Source of the DNA: Piper betle
Taxonomy: Eukaryota > Streptophyta > Magnoliopsida > Piperales > Piperaceae
Reading direction: 5' to 3'
DNA: 64,000 nucleotides
NCBI GenBank assembly: GCA_033002965.1
Contig: JAURVB010013199.1
Span: forward strand, 1 to 64,000
Under the pieces are notes generated by a model that was given only the letters and a program-made list of their open reading frames with translations, ran no database searches and had not been told where the DNA came from. A program made the position numbers and the translations under genes. Below, in pieces: positions 38,203-56,230 of the stretch; within the stretch, counting starts at the first letter, position 1; each line of letters starts with the position of its first letter.

Positions 38203-41200
38203 AGTATAAGGACATCCTCCTTGGAGGCCGGCAGGGAGCCACCAAATAAGCGACATATATAGATGATGGACCAAAACCACAACTACGCACGTTCCTTTTG
38301 GTTTTGCGCATTTGGTATTTTTGTTGGCCGAGAATCTCAAAAGTTTTAATCCCCAACCAGTGTTTGACTCCTTTGAACTTTGAAGGGGTGGTAATGTTCT
38401 ATGTAACGCTCATTTTTACCCCTTCCACACTTTGTATGCCTTTCGTGTGGCTTGTGAAGTACAAGGAAGACAGTAGGACGGACTACCGATCATTTACGAT
38501 TGACGTGCAGTTTGTCCTCGAACCTACCCTTTCCATCCGCCATATGGAAAGCATGTATTTCCTCTTTTTGTCTCATCTCTTTGATTGTTTTCGCTGTTCA
38601 AAGTTCTGTTTGGAATATAATATTTCTGTTGAACGTGTGGATATTTTCACTTCCCCATTCTCTAACGCGCAAGGCTCCTCACTTCATCATCGTTATTAGT
38701 ACTTGCTACAATTTTACTACTCCCGATGGAGCAGCAATCCACCATGTTACGAGGGGCAAAAGAGACTAGTTAAATTGTGGCATACTTTTTAATTTGAAAT
38801 GATCTTTATCAAATATATTTAAATTTATTTGAGTATTTACCGAGTTTTTAATTTATTATGGGTTGAGCATTTTATTCAAAATTTATAGTATTTGAATTTG
38901 ACTTGTGTTCGGCTCGTTATATTTTTGAGTCGAACGAATATTTATATTGACTCATACTCGACTTATATAAAATCAAAATTTTATTTCTAACATTACATAA
39001 GACCAATGTGAATTCAATAATATTGACGAGATAAGTTGAACTGATTATTTTTTCAAGTTTAAATACATCAAGCTCGAATTTCAAGCCAAGCCAAAGCGAA
39101 TAGTCCTTAATTTAAGTTATGTTCATTGTTCAACGAATTATCTATTTCAAACCGAGTATTTTTTGAAGCATATCATTAACGAGTAAGAGTTCAAACCGAA
39201 CGTAAAATACTTGCGAACTAGTTTAACTTATTTACATCCCTCCCTCCTCCCTGTTATGTGTTAAGTGTAGGCCCCGCTTAATGCATCTTATTCACTGTAG
39301 CCTTTTTATCTCCTTGGTTATAAAATTGTTTGAATTTTTCAAATACCAAAATGCACGGCATATTGTTTTCTCCTAAAATTAAAAAAAAAGGTATAACCGT
39401 AAAAATTGTGAAAAGTTTGAGGAGATTATAATTTACATCCTTTCCGCTTATTCTTAAATCATTTATAAATTAGTCAATATATCACCCCATGCACATTTAA
39501 CTACCTACTCTTCCACCTCAATGACTTATAATGATTCGCGTATAAGCGCGATGTCTTATAAGCGTGATGTCATTAAGTTATGAAGCCATTTTTGTGTGAA
39601 TCTTTTAGTTATTATATTTCAAAAAAACATAAAAATCTCGGAGAAAATGGATGCACATTCTTTTTTAGTTAAGTTATTTTCAAATTGAATTAACTGATAG
39701 ATTATAATAATCTTATTTATTATTTTTATTTTGTTGTATTTTGATTTTGATTAGTTATAGTGGCGTGTTTTTCGATGAAGAAATACAACAGATAGATTTG
39801 ATCACTTTTTGTTTTCATTAATTATTATCTATATCTATCCATGCAAAATGGACGAACTTAATTATAGATATATAGATATGTATAATAAAAATGCTGGATT
39901 CCCATTATCAACACTTGTTGATTATTATAATCTATCTACTTAATAATATCAAATAAAAACAATCTTAGGCTGCATGTACGTCCGATATTTATCTGATATT
40001 TTTTCTTAAATTTAGATAATTTTAGAAGCAAAGTAATTTAGGCCATTAGATTCTAACAACGATTAGATTACATTATATAAAATTTTCTAATAAGAAAAGG
40101 ATAAATTATAAAATAAAAAAATGAGTTTTTTACCAATAAAGGGAAAAAGTTTTTTTACATTATCGGGTGGTGGGAAAATCAGGCCTAATTACTAGAAAAT
40201 GTGGGGAACTTTTAAATTATTTAAAATAACTTCAATTAAAAAATTAAAATTAATTTCAAAACCTTTTTATTTTAGAAAAAAAGAGGCTTCTGGCTACCAA
40301 ACTAGGTCTCTTAAGGCTGACCATGGCAAAATCTAGCCACCTAAGGCCAAGGCAGCCAAAATATAGGCCACTCCAATCAAGGTTTGGGCGGTGGGGATCC
40401 GGCGGCCGCCCAAAAGCTCAAAAACAGAAGAGAGATATTTAGAAATTCAGGTGAATTAATAAAGAATATATGATAATAAAAAATTGTTGTAAACTTTCCT
40501 AATTAGAAACATAAAATTATAATATAATAATAAAAGAATGTAAAATTTTAGGTGAATTAATAAAAGACATGTGATAATAAAAGATTCGTGGCAATAAAAG
40601 ACAAGCGGCAAATAAAATTAGCGAGCATTTTTTGTATAATATAATAACAATACATATAATAAAAAAATATTTTCTAAAATTTAATTTTATTTCAAAATTA
40701 TAATGGCAAATTTTTATTTTTACTTTATTTCTTACGCTTAAATTTATAAGTACTGTTCTTATGTGTCTCTAATATTCTATATATTTATCTCTATCATTCT
40801 CCTTGATTTATTAAAGTAAAGTAGTCTTTGACCACATGTCTCTATCATAGTTTTTTTGATCATTTTTATTGAATTTAGAGAATTTTATGGATAAAGTATA
40901 ATCCGAACAATTAGATTACATTAGCGGTTCATATTAGACTATAGTTATCATTACTAATTATAATTATAATATGATAATTCTTTCTTAAAATCTCTCACCC
41001 TCTCTTATTACAATTACAATATTTATATATCTTTCTAAACTCTCTAACCTCATTTTTTTGTATACTAAGACGTAATTACTTATTATTTATATTTATCCTG
41101 CTTTTTTTCTTAAACAACCTAGCACTAAAATTCCTTCCATTCAAACAAAAACCTTCGGCAAGTTTATCTAATTTATATATTCTTTTTATTAAAATATAAT

Positions 41201-43714
41201 TTCTTTTATATTATTTTTTTATTTGTTCCTGGTAATTTGATTTTTTTAATCTAAATTCAATTTTTTCCATAAATATATAATATTCTTGAATTCATTTTAT
41301 GAAAATTGTTTCGTGCTAAATTTCTTCCATCACATAATTCTTTAAATAGAGACATAATGCTCCTATAACATTATCTAATTTCATATTCTTTTTATTAAAA
41401 TTATTTGGTAATTTATTTTGAATTATAAATATATAAATATTTTTCCATAAAATAACTACTTATTTCTGATTTTTTTACAAAAAAATAATTTATTTAATAT
41501 TTATATTTTGGTTGTTCCTACTTGATATTTTGACATTTAATTTTGGTAAATATTTATATTTATCAAGTTTACCATATTCATAAATTTAATTAAACAGAGT
41601 CAAAATAAATTACACCTCAAGTCCATTCAACCGACGCGCCTTCTATTTTCGTTCCGTGAAGTAAAAGATTGTAGTTGCATTAAAAAGAACAGAGAGGAGA
41701 GAGTGTGTGCGCGTGTTCGTATTTGATGGATGTCAGTAATCGAAGATGGTAAACAAAGGGCCCAGCCCATTAGGCCAGAGCTAGTTGGCCCATTTTTTCC
41801 AAAATGATAGTTGTGCGATCTCTTCTCCCTAGCTTCACCTCCTCTCCTCATGCATGCTCTCCTTCCTCCACTTCCAGTGTGGGCTTATTGGAACCAATGA
41901 CTTGTCATCTTTGGTAGGAGCCTCTACCCAGGACCCCGACCACTTTCCCTAGCTTTTCCATGCATCCATCCATACTCCATAGTTCTTTGTTGCATGTCTG
42001 CTCAGGACCTCAGGTAGCTATCCGGTTTTCATGCACAAGTACTGAAAATCCTTGTCCGCTGTGGATGGCCCGTCCTCTCATTATTCATTTGGACTTTTCT
42101 CCGTGTGGAGATTTTTTTATTACCATCCTGACGAAGAAGCCCCCATTCATCAGATCTGTAATTAATTCATTTGACAATCAATGACATTTTCATGTATAAA
42201 AAGCTTTTTATTTATTGGACTTAATGGGATTGTTATATGTTAAATTGGTAAAAAGGTCCAATTAATCACCCGCGTTTTTACTATTAAAAAATTTATCACG
42301 AGTTTTGGTGAATTGATATAGAATGAGTATGATTTGGCTGGTTGATGTCTATCTCTGAGTTTTGATTAGTGTACCTATAAAGCATTTTCCGAGTAGACTG
42401 ACCGTTTGTGGGATTTATTGAGGTACACGTACAAACATTAGCTAAACACAGTGCGCCAGCGTGCGTACTAAATTTTGTATGAATTTACAGTCCATATTAT
42501 GCACCTTAAAACTAAACTGAAGTTTTTATTGTTGGGGGTGATAGCCCACTAATTAACAAACATCTAAAATCCGAGTGGCTGAAATTGAGACCGACAGCAA
42601 GAAAATCAACGACATGAGTATTATACTTATCGGAGATATTGTAGAACTAATAATTTATCATCAAATGGACCTCTTAGTTAAAAAATTCTGAATTAGATCC
42701 CAAATTGGTGCCCTACGTCAAAATTTGCTTTATATATACAAAAATATAATCATTTGTTTACAAAAATATGTATCCAAGCTTAATTTGATCATGTACATTC
42801 ATCTTAATCACGACGAGTACTGCATCATTACGTAACTAAGATTTTATAAACCTCAAAAATTGCCCTTATCAACCGTCGCTATACAAGATTGGTTGATAGG
42901 AAAGACTAAATAAAGACTAGCGGCTAGCTCATATATTGTATATATTATTATTTTACTGCTAGCCTTTAATCAAGAGGCTCTTTTCAACCACGAAAGGGGG
43001 TCGCAATTCGCGAAGCCCTTGCAGCATGAGGGCAGCATGCGGGCGTGTGTCGGACTGGATGTATTCACCACGAACGTCATCATAATCATTATTTTATTTA
43101 TTAGGTTGAGATAATGGCAACAGTGGTAACGACCAAGTACATGTGAAAGTTCTGAACGACATTTATCTCCAAATTCAAAACCTTTGGACGACATTTTTAT
43201 ATATAATAATAACTGCCCTCGTCAATCCACGGATTACATTCCAAACCACTTATCTGTTCAAGCCGGATAGGGATATGATATGACTATGTCTCTGTCCATC
43301 TCAAATTCGAAAATTTAAACTCCAATACGAGGATTAATTTATTTAATTCATTATATTTATATCTGACCTGAATTTGCAAAATTAGTATCTTATTCAAATC
43401 TGATCCTCAGTCACAAAATAATGATAAATAATACAGAGTTTATTGTAAAATTTGAGAAAATATAATTTTAAATATAATTTTAAATATTTTAAACTATAAT
43501 TTTATAAAATATCATATATTCAAATTAGACACACATCGAATCACCCTTAAATCCATAACCGATCCTAAATTTTTTAAAAATATTATACATTTGAAATGTC
43601 CGAACCTGAATCCAATCTAAAACTATTTCGAATTGAATATAAGCAAGTTAGATTCTGATCGAATTTACGAATATCGGATATTCAAACTCATCCCTATTTG
43701 AAACTTATTAATAA
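38203..43714. other. Long AT-rich intergenic region
   Basis: No convincing gene in 5.5 kb. Parts such as 38860-39240 (GTTCGGCTCG, GAGTCGAAC words) and 43260-43700 (starts near TAGGGATATG and ends AAACTCATCCCTA) resemble decayed hAT-type elements, but no target duplications were found. Short open frames just after the peroxidase are ordinary 3' flank. Confidence 0.45.
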
Positions 43715-44246
43715 TATATATTAGATCAAAAATCACTTAGCCCCCCTAAAATTAATCAAATCATCACTCTGCCCCCTTACCCAAGTTCACTCATCACTTA
43801 GGCCAGCTCCATTTTAAAAAAACATCACCCTCTAAACTAACACCGCCCTTTAAACCTAAGTGTTCAATGGAGTTGGTTTATACCACCCCGATTTTAGCTC
43901 ACTTAAGAACCGAATCGAAAATATTACGATCAAGTTGAGTCATGTTTAAAACTGTTAATCGGTAAGAGTCTATCAATATAACATATCTAAACAATATGCT
44001 TAATGTCACGAGAATGGAAGACATTATTAAATATATATATATAAACTCATTAAATATAAATAAAAGTATGAAAGAAAATAACTGCGCTAAACTTAAGTCT
44101 GTATTTGTCTTTCCACCAAAGCCGACTCAGGATCACAAGACCTGTATATATAATATAAAAAAATATCAATAACGGATATTACTGGTCCAAAAAATAACTA
44201 TAACAAATTGGCAAGTGGAATATGATATTCCATGAGAAAAGAAAAT

Positions 44247-46718
44247 TGCAAAACCCATGACTCGAGTCAAAGTTTTACATTAGCGAACCAGTCAATTCAA
44301 GTCGAGTCAGTTTTATGATCGCGTGCTGAGTCAAGGCCAACCATGCGTTATGAGCGATAAGGGTCAAGTGTACCTAAATATATGATGATAATATCAGAAA
44401 TATGATGAGAAATAAGTTATCAGAGTATATAACAGTATGCAGTTATTCTTTTTTATAGATTTGATCATAGAATTATTTTTAGGCTGAATAATGCATTAGG
44501 ATGCGTTATAAAGAAGTTTAAGTCGGGTTATTAGTTATATAATATGTCATTTTGATGTTGTGAGTGTGTACTATATTTTATGGGATTTTTTCTTTTTTTG
44601 GATTTTTTAGAATTTATGAGGAGTAAGTTATTATTTATGACTCGAGTCAAAATAAAGTCAACTTTTAACTACGAAATTACCCCAGAAACCCTCCCTCATG
44701 ACACTTTCTTCCCTAACCCCGTCGCCGCCCTCAGTCCTTGCCACTGACGCCACATCTGCCAGAGCGTTGTTGAGCAATCCCTCACCTTCCCGGACATCAC
44801 CTGACCTCCATGATGCATGGGCAGCCGTGAGATCGCGCCACGCTCCCGACATTGATTCGCAACCAGCTGTGCTACCGCGTCCCCGCCCTTGACCTAAACA
44901 AGCTTTCCCCATCCTCAGCACTATTGCCAAGGCCAACCAAGGGCCGATCAAACAAGCCAACCGACCCCGACAGACTCAATGCCGCCATAGGCAATCATCA
45001 CCGCTGTTGTCGCCCTTACCACCACCACCATTGGGTCGAGCTCGCCTAGCCGATGCCTTGCCTTGCCTGAAAAGTTGCTAAAAATCACTAGAAAGCCGCC
45101 TAAAAATGGGATTCACTGAAATTCGCCGGATCTTCTGCCAAATTCATCCAGTCGAACCCAGTCGAACTTTAAGCACCACTGGGTGCCAAATTTGAGTCTC
45201 GAGCTGCGCGACAAACCCTAGTCGTGGCTGATTGCTGCCGATGTAAAGTATAATTAACTTCGACTTAATTACTTAAAAGTGATAATTATTAGCACAACAT
45301 ACTAGGATTGATTGATTGACATGTTAAATATTTTTATTGTAAATAAAAATGAATTGCGTGAATGTAAGGTATTAAAATGAACGCTAAGGAACTAATTAAG
45401 TAAATTAAGTAAGTATCGTAATCTAATGCAATGTAACGTAGGAAATCTAATATGGATTGATGTATGATTTGATATGAGTTGTGTCTTGATCTATATGTAC
45501 TATAGGATGTGTGAATACAGCATAACAGGCGTTAGTTTTTAGTTTGATGTGTAGGTATGGAGTAGGAGCTCACAGCCTAGGCGTATAGACACGATTGGAG
45601 CTTTTACGAGGTCCATTTAGGACTCGCTTCTGGTTTGACTTTTATACTCTATTGTGTTTTGTTTTAACAAGTAAGCATGCATGTTGAGTGGTGGATTTAT
45701 TATATCTCACTCCACATGGGCCATCTAAGTGCATGAAATTTTTGGATTAATAACCTTCGAGAAGGAGATCCCTCGAGTTAGTTTTTGAAATCTTAGATCT
45801 ATATCACGATGCCTTCGGTCCTATTATATTACGATCCCTACCCAGGCCTATGTATATGTAGTTCTTTTTCGATTTTTAGTGAAATGTGAAACAAGGGAAA
45901 ATTGATAATCGCGTCTTGAGATAGGGTGCATGTTAGTCAAAGCAGGCTCTAGATTCAGTGAGCGTTCGTTCTATTCCTGAAGGATCCTGATAACTCTACC
46001 TTTTAGTTCCTCGAAGTCAGAGAGGTGTGGAGGTTTACGAGTATTGATATGCAATGCATATCTATACTTGTGGTTTTAAAGGGTACTAAAGGCATATGCC
46101 AGAGAGCACTCAGCCTCTATACTCAGGGCTATGAGTGATATAGAGGATGTGAGAGAGCTGAAAGAATAAAGATTGATTTTCCTATACAGAGGATAGTTTT
46201 AAAGTTGCCAAAGAATGGGATGAGAAAGAATGGGGACTCTGTTGTGCGAGGTTGACGACTCCTAATTAAGGCCCTTATGAGAGATTCTACGAAAAGAATA
46301 AGAATTTTTTATTCAACAAGAGGGTCAGCTCTTCTATGTTAGTTTGTTATTAGTTATTTCTGGACCGGTAATGCTCATTATTGACATTTTTCAATTATCT
46401 ATGTAGGTGAGAACCTTGAGGATTGAGTGTTATCGGGACTACGGAGGAGCAGCAATTAAATTGCCCACACATGTACTTATTGAATGTAATTAATGATGTT
46501 GAATGTGGAATTATTTTGAATGATGTAAACTTGGAAGTTATTTTTGTGGATGGATAAGCTGTTTTGCATGTGAATGAAAACTATAAAAAGAAATGTACAA
46601 GTTGAATAATGGAGTTTAGACTTAGCTCAGAAAATGAAGAAAGTGATAATAATTGAAATGTAGAGAGAAATGTTATGCTTTTCATTGTGTTTTCTATTAT
46701 TATTATTATTATTATTAT

Positions 46719-46777
<59 letters not shown>

Positions 46778-47093
46778 TACATACTACTTGTTGTTGAGAG
46801 AGTGCTCCTTACTGCACTTTTAGGAAAGACTCTATCCATTTTATTTTTTAGAAAAATAGTTTTTCTTTAAACATTTCACTTGTTTGGTTTGCTTCATACA
46901 TGATTGCATATTATAGCATGAATCTAGAACAATGTTGGAACCTAAGCTTCTCATTTATGCATTGTATGCTTGCATCTTGAGATGCCAATAGTAGATTCGG
47001 TTGGCTTAACTGAATCAAGTAGATTAGCAAACGGTTCGGTCGGCATTATTATTTTCAAGTTGGTTCACGAGTGAACCGAAACAGGGTGTTACA
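44247..47093 (+). mobile_element. Solo LTR of Tekay/Del-like family, 2847 bp, target duplication AAAAT
   Basis: Begins TGCAAAACCCATGACTCGAG, ends GAAACAGGGTGTTACA, and is flanked by AAAAT at 44242-44246 and 47094-47098. It shows the same layout as the other copies: TGACTCGAGTC module at 44638, GC-rich tract 44690-45240, and a TATTAT/TA microsatellite at 46695-46778. It is more diverged than the 13525 and 26094 copies (its terminal TGTAAAA has become TGCAAAA). Confidence 0.9.
46695..46778. repeat. Compound microsatellite (ATT)n(TA)n(CA)n
   Basis: About nine ATT units, then a long TA run and a short CA run. A TA run occurs at the equivalent position in the other LTR copies (16157, 28817 and, inverted, 13475), so it is an expanded inherited part of the LTR. 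Confidence 0.9.
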
Positions 47094-47870
47094 AAAATAA
47101 TATACATATTCTCCATGTGAATTCTCAAAGGGCATCTATTGAGGAGCCATCAAGCTATAGATTCGATAGCATCCTAAACTAAACTGACTCTAGGGAAATA
47201 ATACATATCTTAAACCCTCTCCATGTACTCCATATATCTCCTAGCCATAAGTATGAAGGTGGAGTAGTCTTAAGTAGTCGCCTTCAGTACCTTTTGAATT
47301 ACATGTCTGGACGTGCATTGCACTAAACAATCTCCGTAAACCTCGACGTTTATCTAGGTGTAAGGAAACTCAAAATGCGAAGTTGTTAGATCCCTCGAGA
47401 ATGAAATAACCCTCTCACTAATCTAGAGTCCGCTCTAACTGGAATATGCACCTACTCATGGTATACATGAGTGGGTTTCACCAATTCCCGTCTTACTAAA
47501 AACTCGATAAAATTATATATAAGACTGAAAAACGATTTATATAATAGGCCAAAAGGTAACTTACAGTGGATCTTGTTTTTGAAATCAGACTTGAGGGATC
47601 TCATCCTCGAGGGTTATTAATCTGAAAAGCTATTCGACTAAATGACCTGAATTAAGCGGGATCCGATAAAACACCACTTAATCTATAATTCAATTACTAA
47701 ATCAAAACACGATGGAATAGAATGACAAGAAAGAAACGAGTCGTAAACGAACATGTAATCCAAGCTCCAAGCATGACACTTCATTTACGGTGAGCTCGGA
47801 TTCTAAAACCTACATTGAAATCCAATGCTAAGTAAAAAACTAACATTTTTATATGATGCATGCACGTAGT

Positions 47871-49974
47871 ATATGCTCACATCATAAATAACATTACAAT
47901 AAAAAATAGTGCAAAACAAACCTAAAACTAAACATCCAACACACAAATTAAGACATAGAAAAAATGACTAATAAGCAAAAATAAATAACTAAAACCATGG
48001 ATATATAGATAAATAATAAATACTTGAAAAAAATAATACTCTAATCATAAAGTAATAATATAATTATACAATATAAATGCATGGCTAAACAAGATAAATA
48101 TCACATTTACTCGTATTAGTAAACATATAAATAATTAAATAAATAAATACATTATAATTTGAAGAATAAATAAATATATAAATAAATAGTTAAAATTAAT
48201 TAATCATGAATAATAATAATAATATCATAGTTATCCAATATAAGAATACATAATTAAATACAAATAAAATATAACATACATGCAACGAACAAATAGATAA
48301 ATAAATAAATAAAAATAATTTAACAAACATGAATAATATTAATATTAATAAGTAAATATATCATTAATAATAATAAATAATCACATAAACATTCATCATA
48401 CACGACAAACATATCAATAAAAAAAATATAATAATGAATAAATAAATAGATAAATAAATAAAATAATAATAAATATATAAAGAAAATATTCATAATGTCA
48501 AAATATGTTAAATAGTGTGAATATAGATCTAAATTAATGTAGAGATGTCTCAAATTACTGAAAATAGTTGAGAAATGACATAAAATAGGTGAAAACAGTG
48601 AACTCAATCAATTGGGTTGAAGTAGACCGAGTTGGGCAGAGTTAACTCGGTCTAGGTTAACTGGAAATGGGCTGGGATGGCTCGGTGGACACGGACACAG
48701 ATACGGGTAGACTGGGTTGGGCAGGTGGATGTGAATGCAGGCAGGTGGATGCTAACACAGGTAATCGCACTGACAGGGCTGGCGGTGCCCTTCATTAAAA
48801 AACATCAACGGCAGCATGGCAGGGGCTACCACCAGTTGCAATCGAGAGGGGAAGAAGAGGAATGCAATGGTGGTGACGAGCAACAAAGACCAACTGACGA
48901 TTGCCCAGAAAATAGCCAAAAGTGGTAAAATTGCCGTCATCGACGACTGTGTCCACGGTGAGGTTTGACGCTGGTCTCAAAATATAAGTCTCAATGAAAG
49001 GAATATATCTAGGTGGTTGGCCTCATCGAAGGTGGCTAGCCAGCACTGAAAAATGCCTCGAAAAAGGTGGTGGCAGCGGGAAACCAATGACCAAAAATGC
49101 TCCGCCAGTGTACCGATGTTGGTGGTGGAGCCTAGTCAATAGCTGATCGTAAGGCGGTAATGGTGGTATCGGTTCAAAGGTACTTAGGCCGGAGATTCTC
49201 TAATAGCGAGCCTAAGTGGTGGTGGCACTATGAGTGAAAAAATGTTCTGAAAATACAGGAGAAATCTCTTGAAATTTGTTGGCCAATGCTAGGACTAATG
49301 TGGACTGTTCAGATCTTGCCATGTGGCACTATCTAAATGCCCAACAACTCATGGGCCTAGTGGGGTCCACCTAGGTATATACAATATATCTATGATCGGA
49401 AAGCTTGGATGGAAACCGATAAAAGTCAAATATGAGTCGAGGCCTAAAAGTGACTTTATGGACGAAAATTGAGGCATGGAAGCAGAGTGAACCTCGAATC
49501 TCAAAACTCAATCGGGTGAAAATTTGTGACTCAAATCAAGTTGTGCCCATAGGGGTAAGCATTTAGTTCGAAATCCCTAAGATACATATAAATGAAATAT
49601 CGTGAAAATCTCAAACAGACACTAAACACTACAATGTCCTAAATGTAGCTCTAAAACTATGGCTAATACATAAAAAAATTTGTATACCTCGTGTGTACAC
49701 TAATAATTCATACTCTGTTGTAGCATAACTAAAGTTATTATTTGCATGTTGAACATACTCAGTCTCTACAACATGTTCATATAGCCATATGAGCCCCATA
49801 TTCATAGTGTGAAAACTTGTCTGATTTGAACTCACTTGTATCGACTCGAGGTAGACATGAATCGGGTAAAACTACAAGCGAGTAACACCCTAACCCAAAC
49901 CTAGGGGTTTACATAGTCAATGGGGGTTAAGTGAGGATTTGAGTAATTCCAAAAGGGCTAAGTGGTGCTTGCTC
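47871..49974. other. Right interior of the Mutator-like element
   Basis: 47880-48600 is rich in ATAAATAAATA-type simple sequence. 48600-49300 is GC-richer, with many GGTGG words, and may descend from an LTR GC-rich tract. No intact frame with a recognisable domain. Confidence 0.4.
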
Positions 49975-49983
49975 TATATATTA

Positions 49984-51516
49984 AGAATATACAAAAAATT
50001 TTCAAAAACTATTACCACATTATTTTTAAATAAAAATAATGATTATTTATTTATTTTTAACGAAAATATAATTGTATACAAATATTTAAATCAAATTTGA
50101 TTTTAATAAGTAAAAAATTTAATAATAAATTTGAATAGAATTAATTATTTTAATTGATTTTTAATTCGGATAGAATTATAATCTAAGTTTTTTTCTAAAT
50201 AAAAAATAAATAAAATTTTGTAAAAAACTAAATAAAGTATGCATTATTAAGTCACAAACTTTAATTTGAGTAGTATAATTATAAATATATTAAAATTTAT
50301 CAACATTTATAATTTGTAATATAGGTAGAATTATAATTTCAAATTAAGTATGTATTAATATACTCGTATATAAAATTATTGTAGGCAACACAAAAAAATT
50401 GAAACGCGATGAAAGCAAAAAAACTCCGACACTTAAATATAAAATGGAGTGGATAATGATGTACATCATAAGCAGCCAAAGACCGGGACACATTTAACAT
50501 TCATAGAGATTATCTATTAATATATAAAATTGAATTCTACAAAACATAATTTATTATTATTTTAAATAAAATAATGTATAATTAAATATTTTTAATAAAA
50601 AATAATGATACCTATTATACGACATGCAATAAACCACATAGATATTCTGAATTCGAAATTGAAATAATATTTGGATTGATGAAATTCCACCCAACAAACC
50701 CCACATTCAGCCCCCCCCTTTATTTCAGGGCTGCTCTCAACCCTCCTGACGTTTCTCCAATTTATTAATAAGTAAATAATAATAATAATAATTTTAGTAA
50801 CATAATTATAAATATTCAAGTAAAATTTAAAATTAATTTAAGACTTTTAATTTAGGTAGAATTATAGGCCAAAATTTTTGAGTAATAAATGATAATAAGA
50901 TAAAATATAAATTAGAGAAGTATTAATATGCACATAGTGTAGCATTGGTTGTCATATTGGATAAATAGGTAGTAGGAGATATGATTGGTTCAAATGAATT
51001 TACAAATTCTAAATAAAATATTCTATTGGACATTAAGAATATTTGTTATCAACACTATTCAATTAAATAACAATTAAAATACTGAGAAATTAAAAAAAGT
51101 GAAAATTTCAATTAAAAAAATTAGATATAAATTAATATGGTATAAAAACTAAATCGTATTGGATTTAAGTAGGGTAACAAGATGGTATTTAAAATTATGG
51201 CACATACAACTAAGATGATTTAAGGGGGAAAAAAGAAGCATTGGGCCTTAATATAAATTGCTGATAACCGTATCAATAGCTAACACTGGGGGTTGGGATT
51301 GAACAATAGGATTTGTCCCCTACTGCCCTATTAAACTTCTACCAGAGATTTAATCATTAATCGAGTCAGTGACAATCGGACATAGTTAAAATTCATTAAA
51401 GTTAAGAATTTAGTTTGGTTACAAATTTATCTCAATATCTGATTATTATTTTGTTATAAAATTGTTTCCCGCTAGCATAAAAACTAAAATATAATTTTTG
51501 AAGAACTTTCGAATCA
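49984..51516. other. AT-rich intergenic DNA
   Basis: Nothing recognisable; AT-rich sequence with short TAA/ATAAT runs. Confidence 0.45.
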
Positions 51517-52285
51517 GAGTTGCTGGAATCGGCCGATTCTGAGTGGAATTGGCCGATTCGAATCAGAGCCCAACTCGGCTGATTCCACCCGATTCTGACT
51601 GAGTTGACTCCGATTCGAAATCGGGGTGAATCGGAAAAATCGGGTTTTTTGGATAAATTACTAAAATACCCTAGGTATGATATTTATCAAATTATTTAAG
51701 CATGGGTAAAATTGGAATTTTGATTTTAAAAACCTAACGTTAACCTCGCTCCTCCCACTTCGCTGCCGCTTGTCCGCCCTCCACCGCCGAGTTTCGCCCT
51801 CCGTCGTGCGTCCCCGACTCCAGGCTCGCCTCCGACCGCTCTGCTAACCTCGCCTCCGACCTTACAACGTCGCCGCCGACGTGCGGCCGGACCGATTCGG
51901 CCCCGTGAGCGCACGAATCGCCGCCAACCGGACTGCAAACATCGCCTCCGCCCTAGCGACCGGGCCTCCAATGTGTGGTCGGCCGACAGTGCAGTGGCTG
52001 TAAGACTGGCCACGGACCAGGCCGCCGGTGGCGGCGGGGTAAAGAGCGGAGGGTAGCATTCTCGTAATTAAAAGTTGACTCGAGTCTAACTCGAGTTAAA
52101 AATAATATTAATTTTAAATAATTTAAAAAATCTTAAAAAATATTTAAAAATATCATAAACTATAATACATAGAATAATATCAAAATAACATCAATATTTA
52201 ATTTTAATATATTTATATTATAAAAATTTAATTATTATATATAACTGATTAAACTAATTTAGACCTATTCAATTCAACTTATTCG
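51517..52285. mobile_element. hAT family B copy 2, inverted and end-truncated
   Basis: The left end GTTGCTGGAATCGGCCGATT matches the inverted right end of the element at 11026-11948. Shared interior text includes AAATACCCTAGGTATGAT and TTATTTAAGCATGGGTAAAA, a GC-rich tract, and the hairpin TTGACTCGAG (52075-52084) / CTCGAGTTAA (52090-52099). The other terminal repeat has decayed near 52285 and no target duplication was found. Confidence 0.75.
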
Positions 52286-52725
52286 GGAGAGAGTCGAAAA
52301 CTTACGAATGAGTGCCCTAAATTTATTAATTTTTGACCGGAGATTATTATTGATGGCTCGCTAGATTAGCCGTTGGACTGGTTATTCGATAAAACGCTTA
52401 AGATGCCGACTCGGCGGGCGGGCCAGGGCCAGGGCCGAGGGTGTTGATGACGTGATCCTTACGTCCTTTCGGACCTTCGCCTCCTGAATCAAACAAGACC
52501 CAGAAATCTCATCAGCCATTCACACCGCCTCTCCGTCTGTACTTCTGCTGCCGAACAAGCAAGTCTTTTTGCTTGTGATAAGGACGGACTTGTGGGGTCG
52601 CGACAGATGAAGAGAGAACTAAATAAAGGTGGACGCGCTCATAACAACGCCGCCCCCTCCCTCCAAAGTGCCTGCTGCTGACCCCGCGTACCAGCCCGAG
52701 GCGGCGGGCGACGTTGGCGGCACAC
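52286..52725. other. Upstream region of the receptor kinase gene
   Basis: The proximal promoter and 5' leader of the S-domain receptor kinase should lie here. No TATA box stands out. GC content rises towards the ATG. Confidence 0.4.

Positions 52726-56230
<3,505 letters not shown>

Larger units (their letters stand above)
43875..47870 (-). mobile_element. Older chromovirus LTR (minus), interrupted by a younger copy
   Basis: Decayed LTR text in inverse orientation starts at ACCACCCCGATTTTAGCTCA and runs to 44246, then resumes at 47094 (CATATTCTCCATGTGAATTC, GGAGCCATCAAGCTATAG) to about 47870. The interruption is the 44247-47093 solo LTR. AT-rich DNA (47880-48600) and GC-rich DNA (48600-49300) beyond may be its more diverged remainder. 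Confidence 0.65.
43724..49974. mobile_element. Mutator-like element with 9-bp target duplication, containing nested LTRs
   Basis: The left end GATCAAAAATCACTTAGCCC is matched by the inverted right end GAGCAAGCACCACTTAGCCC. Similarity continues inward with alternating TCACT and CCCCC words for about 70 bp. The 9-bp flanks are identical, TATATATTA at 43715-43723 and 49975-49983, although AT-rich. Long imperfect inverted repeats plus a 9-bp duplication indicate a MULE. No transposase is recognisable. Most of the 6.25 kb is inserted LTR sequence, including the solo LTR at 44247-47093. Confidence 0.65.

Noticed and set aside
37768..38340. 190-codon minus-strand open frame
   Set aside because: Antisense to peroxidase exon 4; the plus-strand exon has clear family motifs and splice sites.
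38298..38769. Open frames immediately after the peroxidase
   Set aside because: Consistent with 3' UTR and flank; no motif.
43264..43703. Decayed hAT-type element with TAGGGAT ends
   Set aside because: The ends are only loosely inverted and the 8-bp flanks do not match, so it was not listed as a separate element.
46581..46870. Small open frames over the TA/ATT microsatellite
   Set aside because: They encode only Tyr-Ile repeats from the microsatellite.
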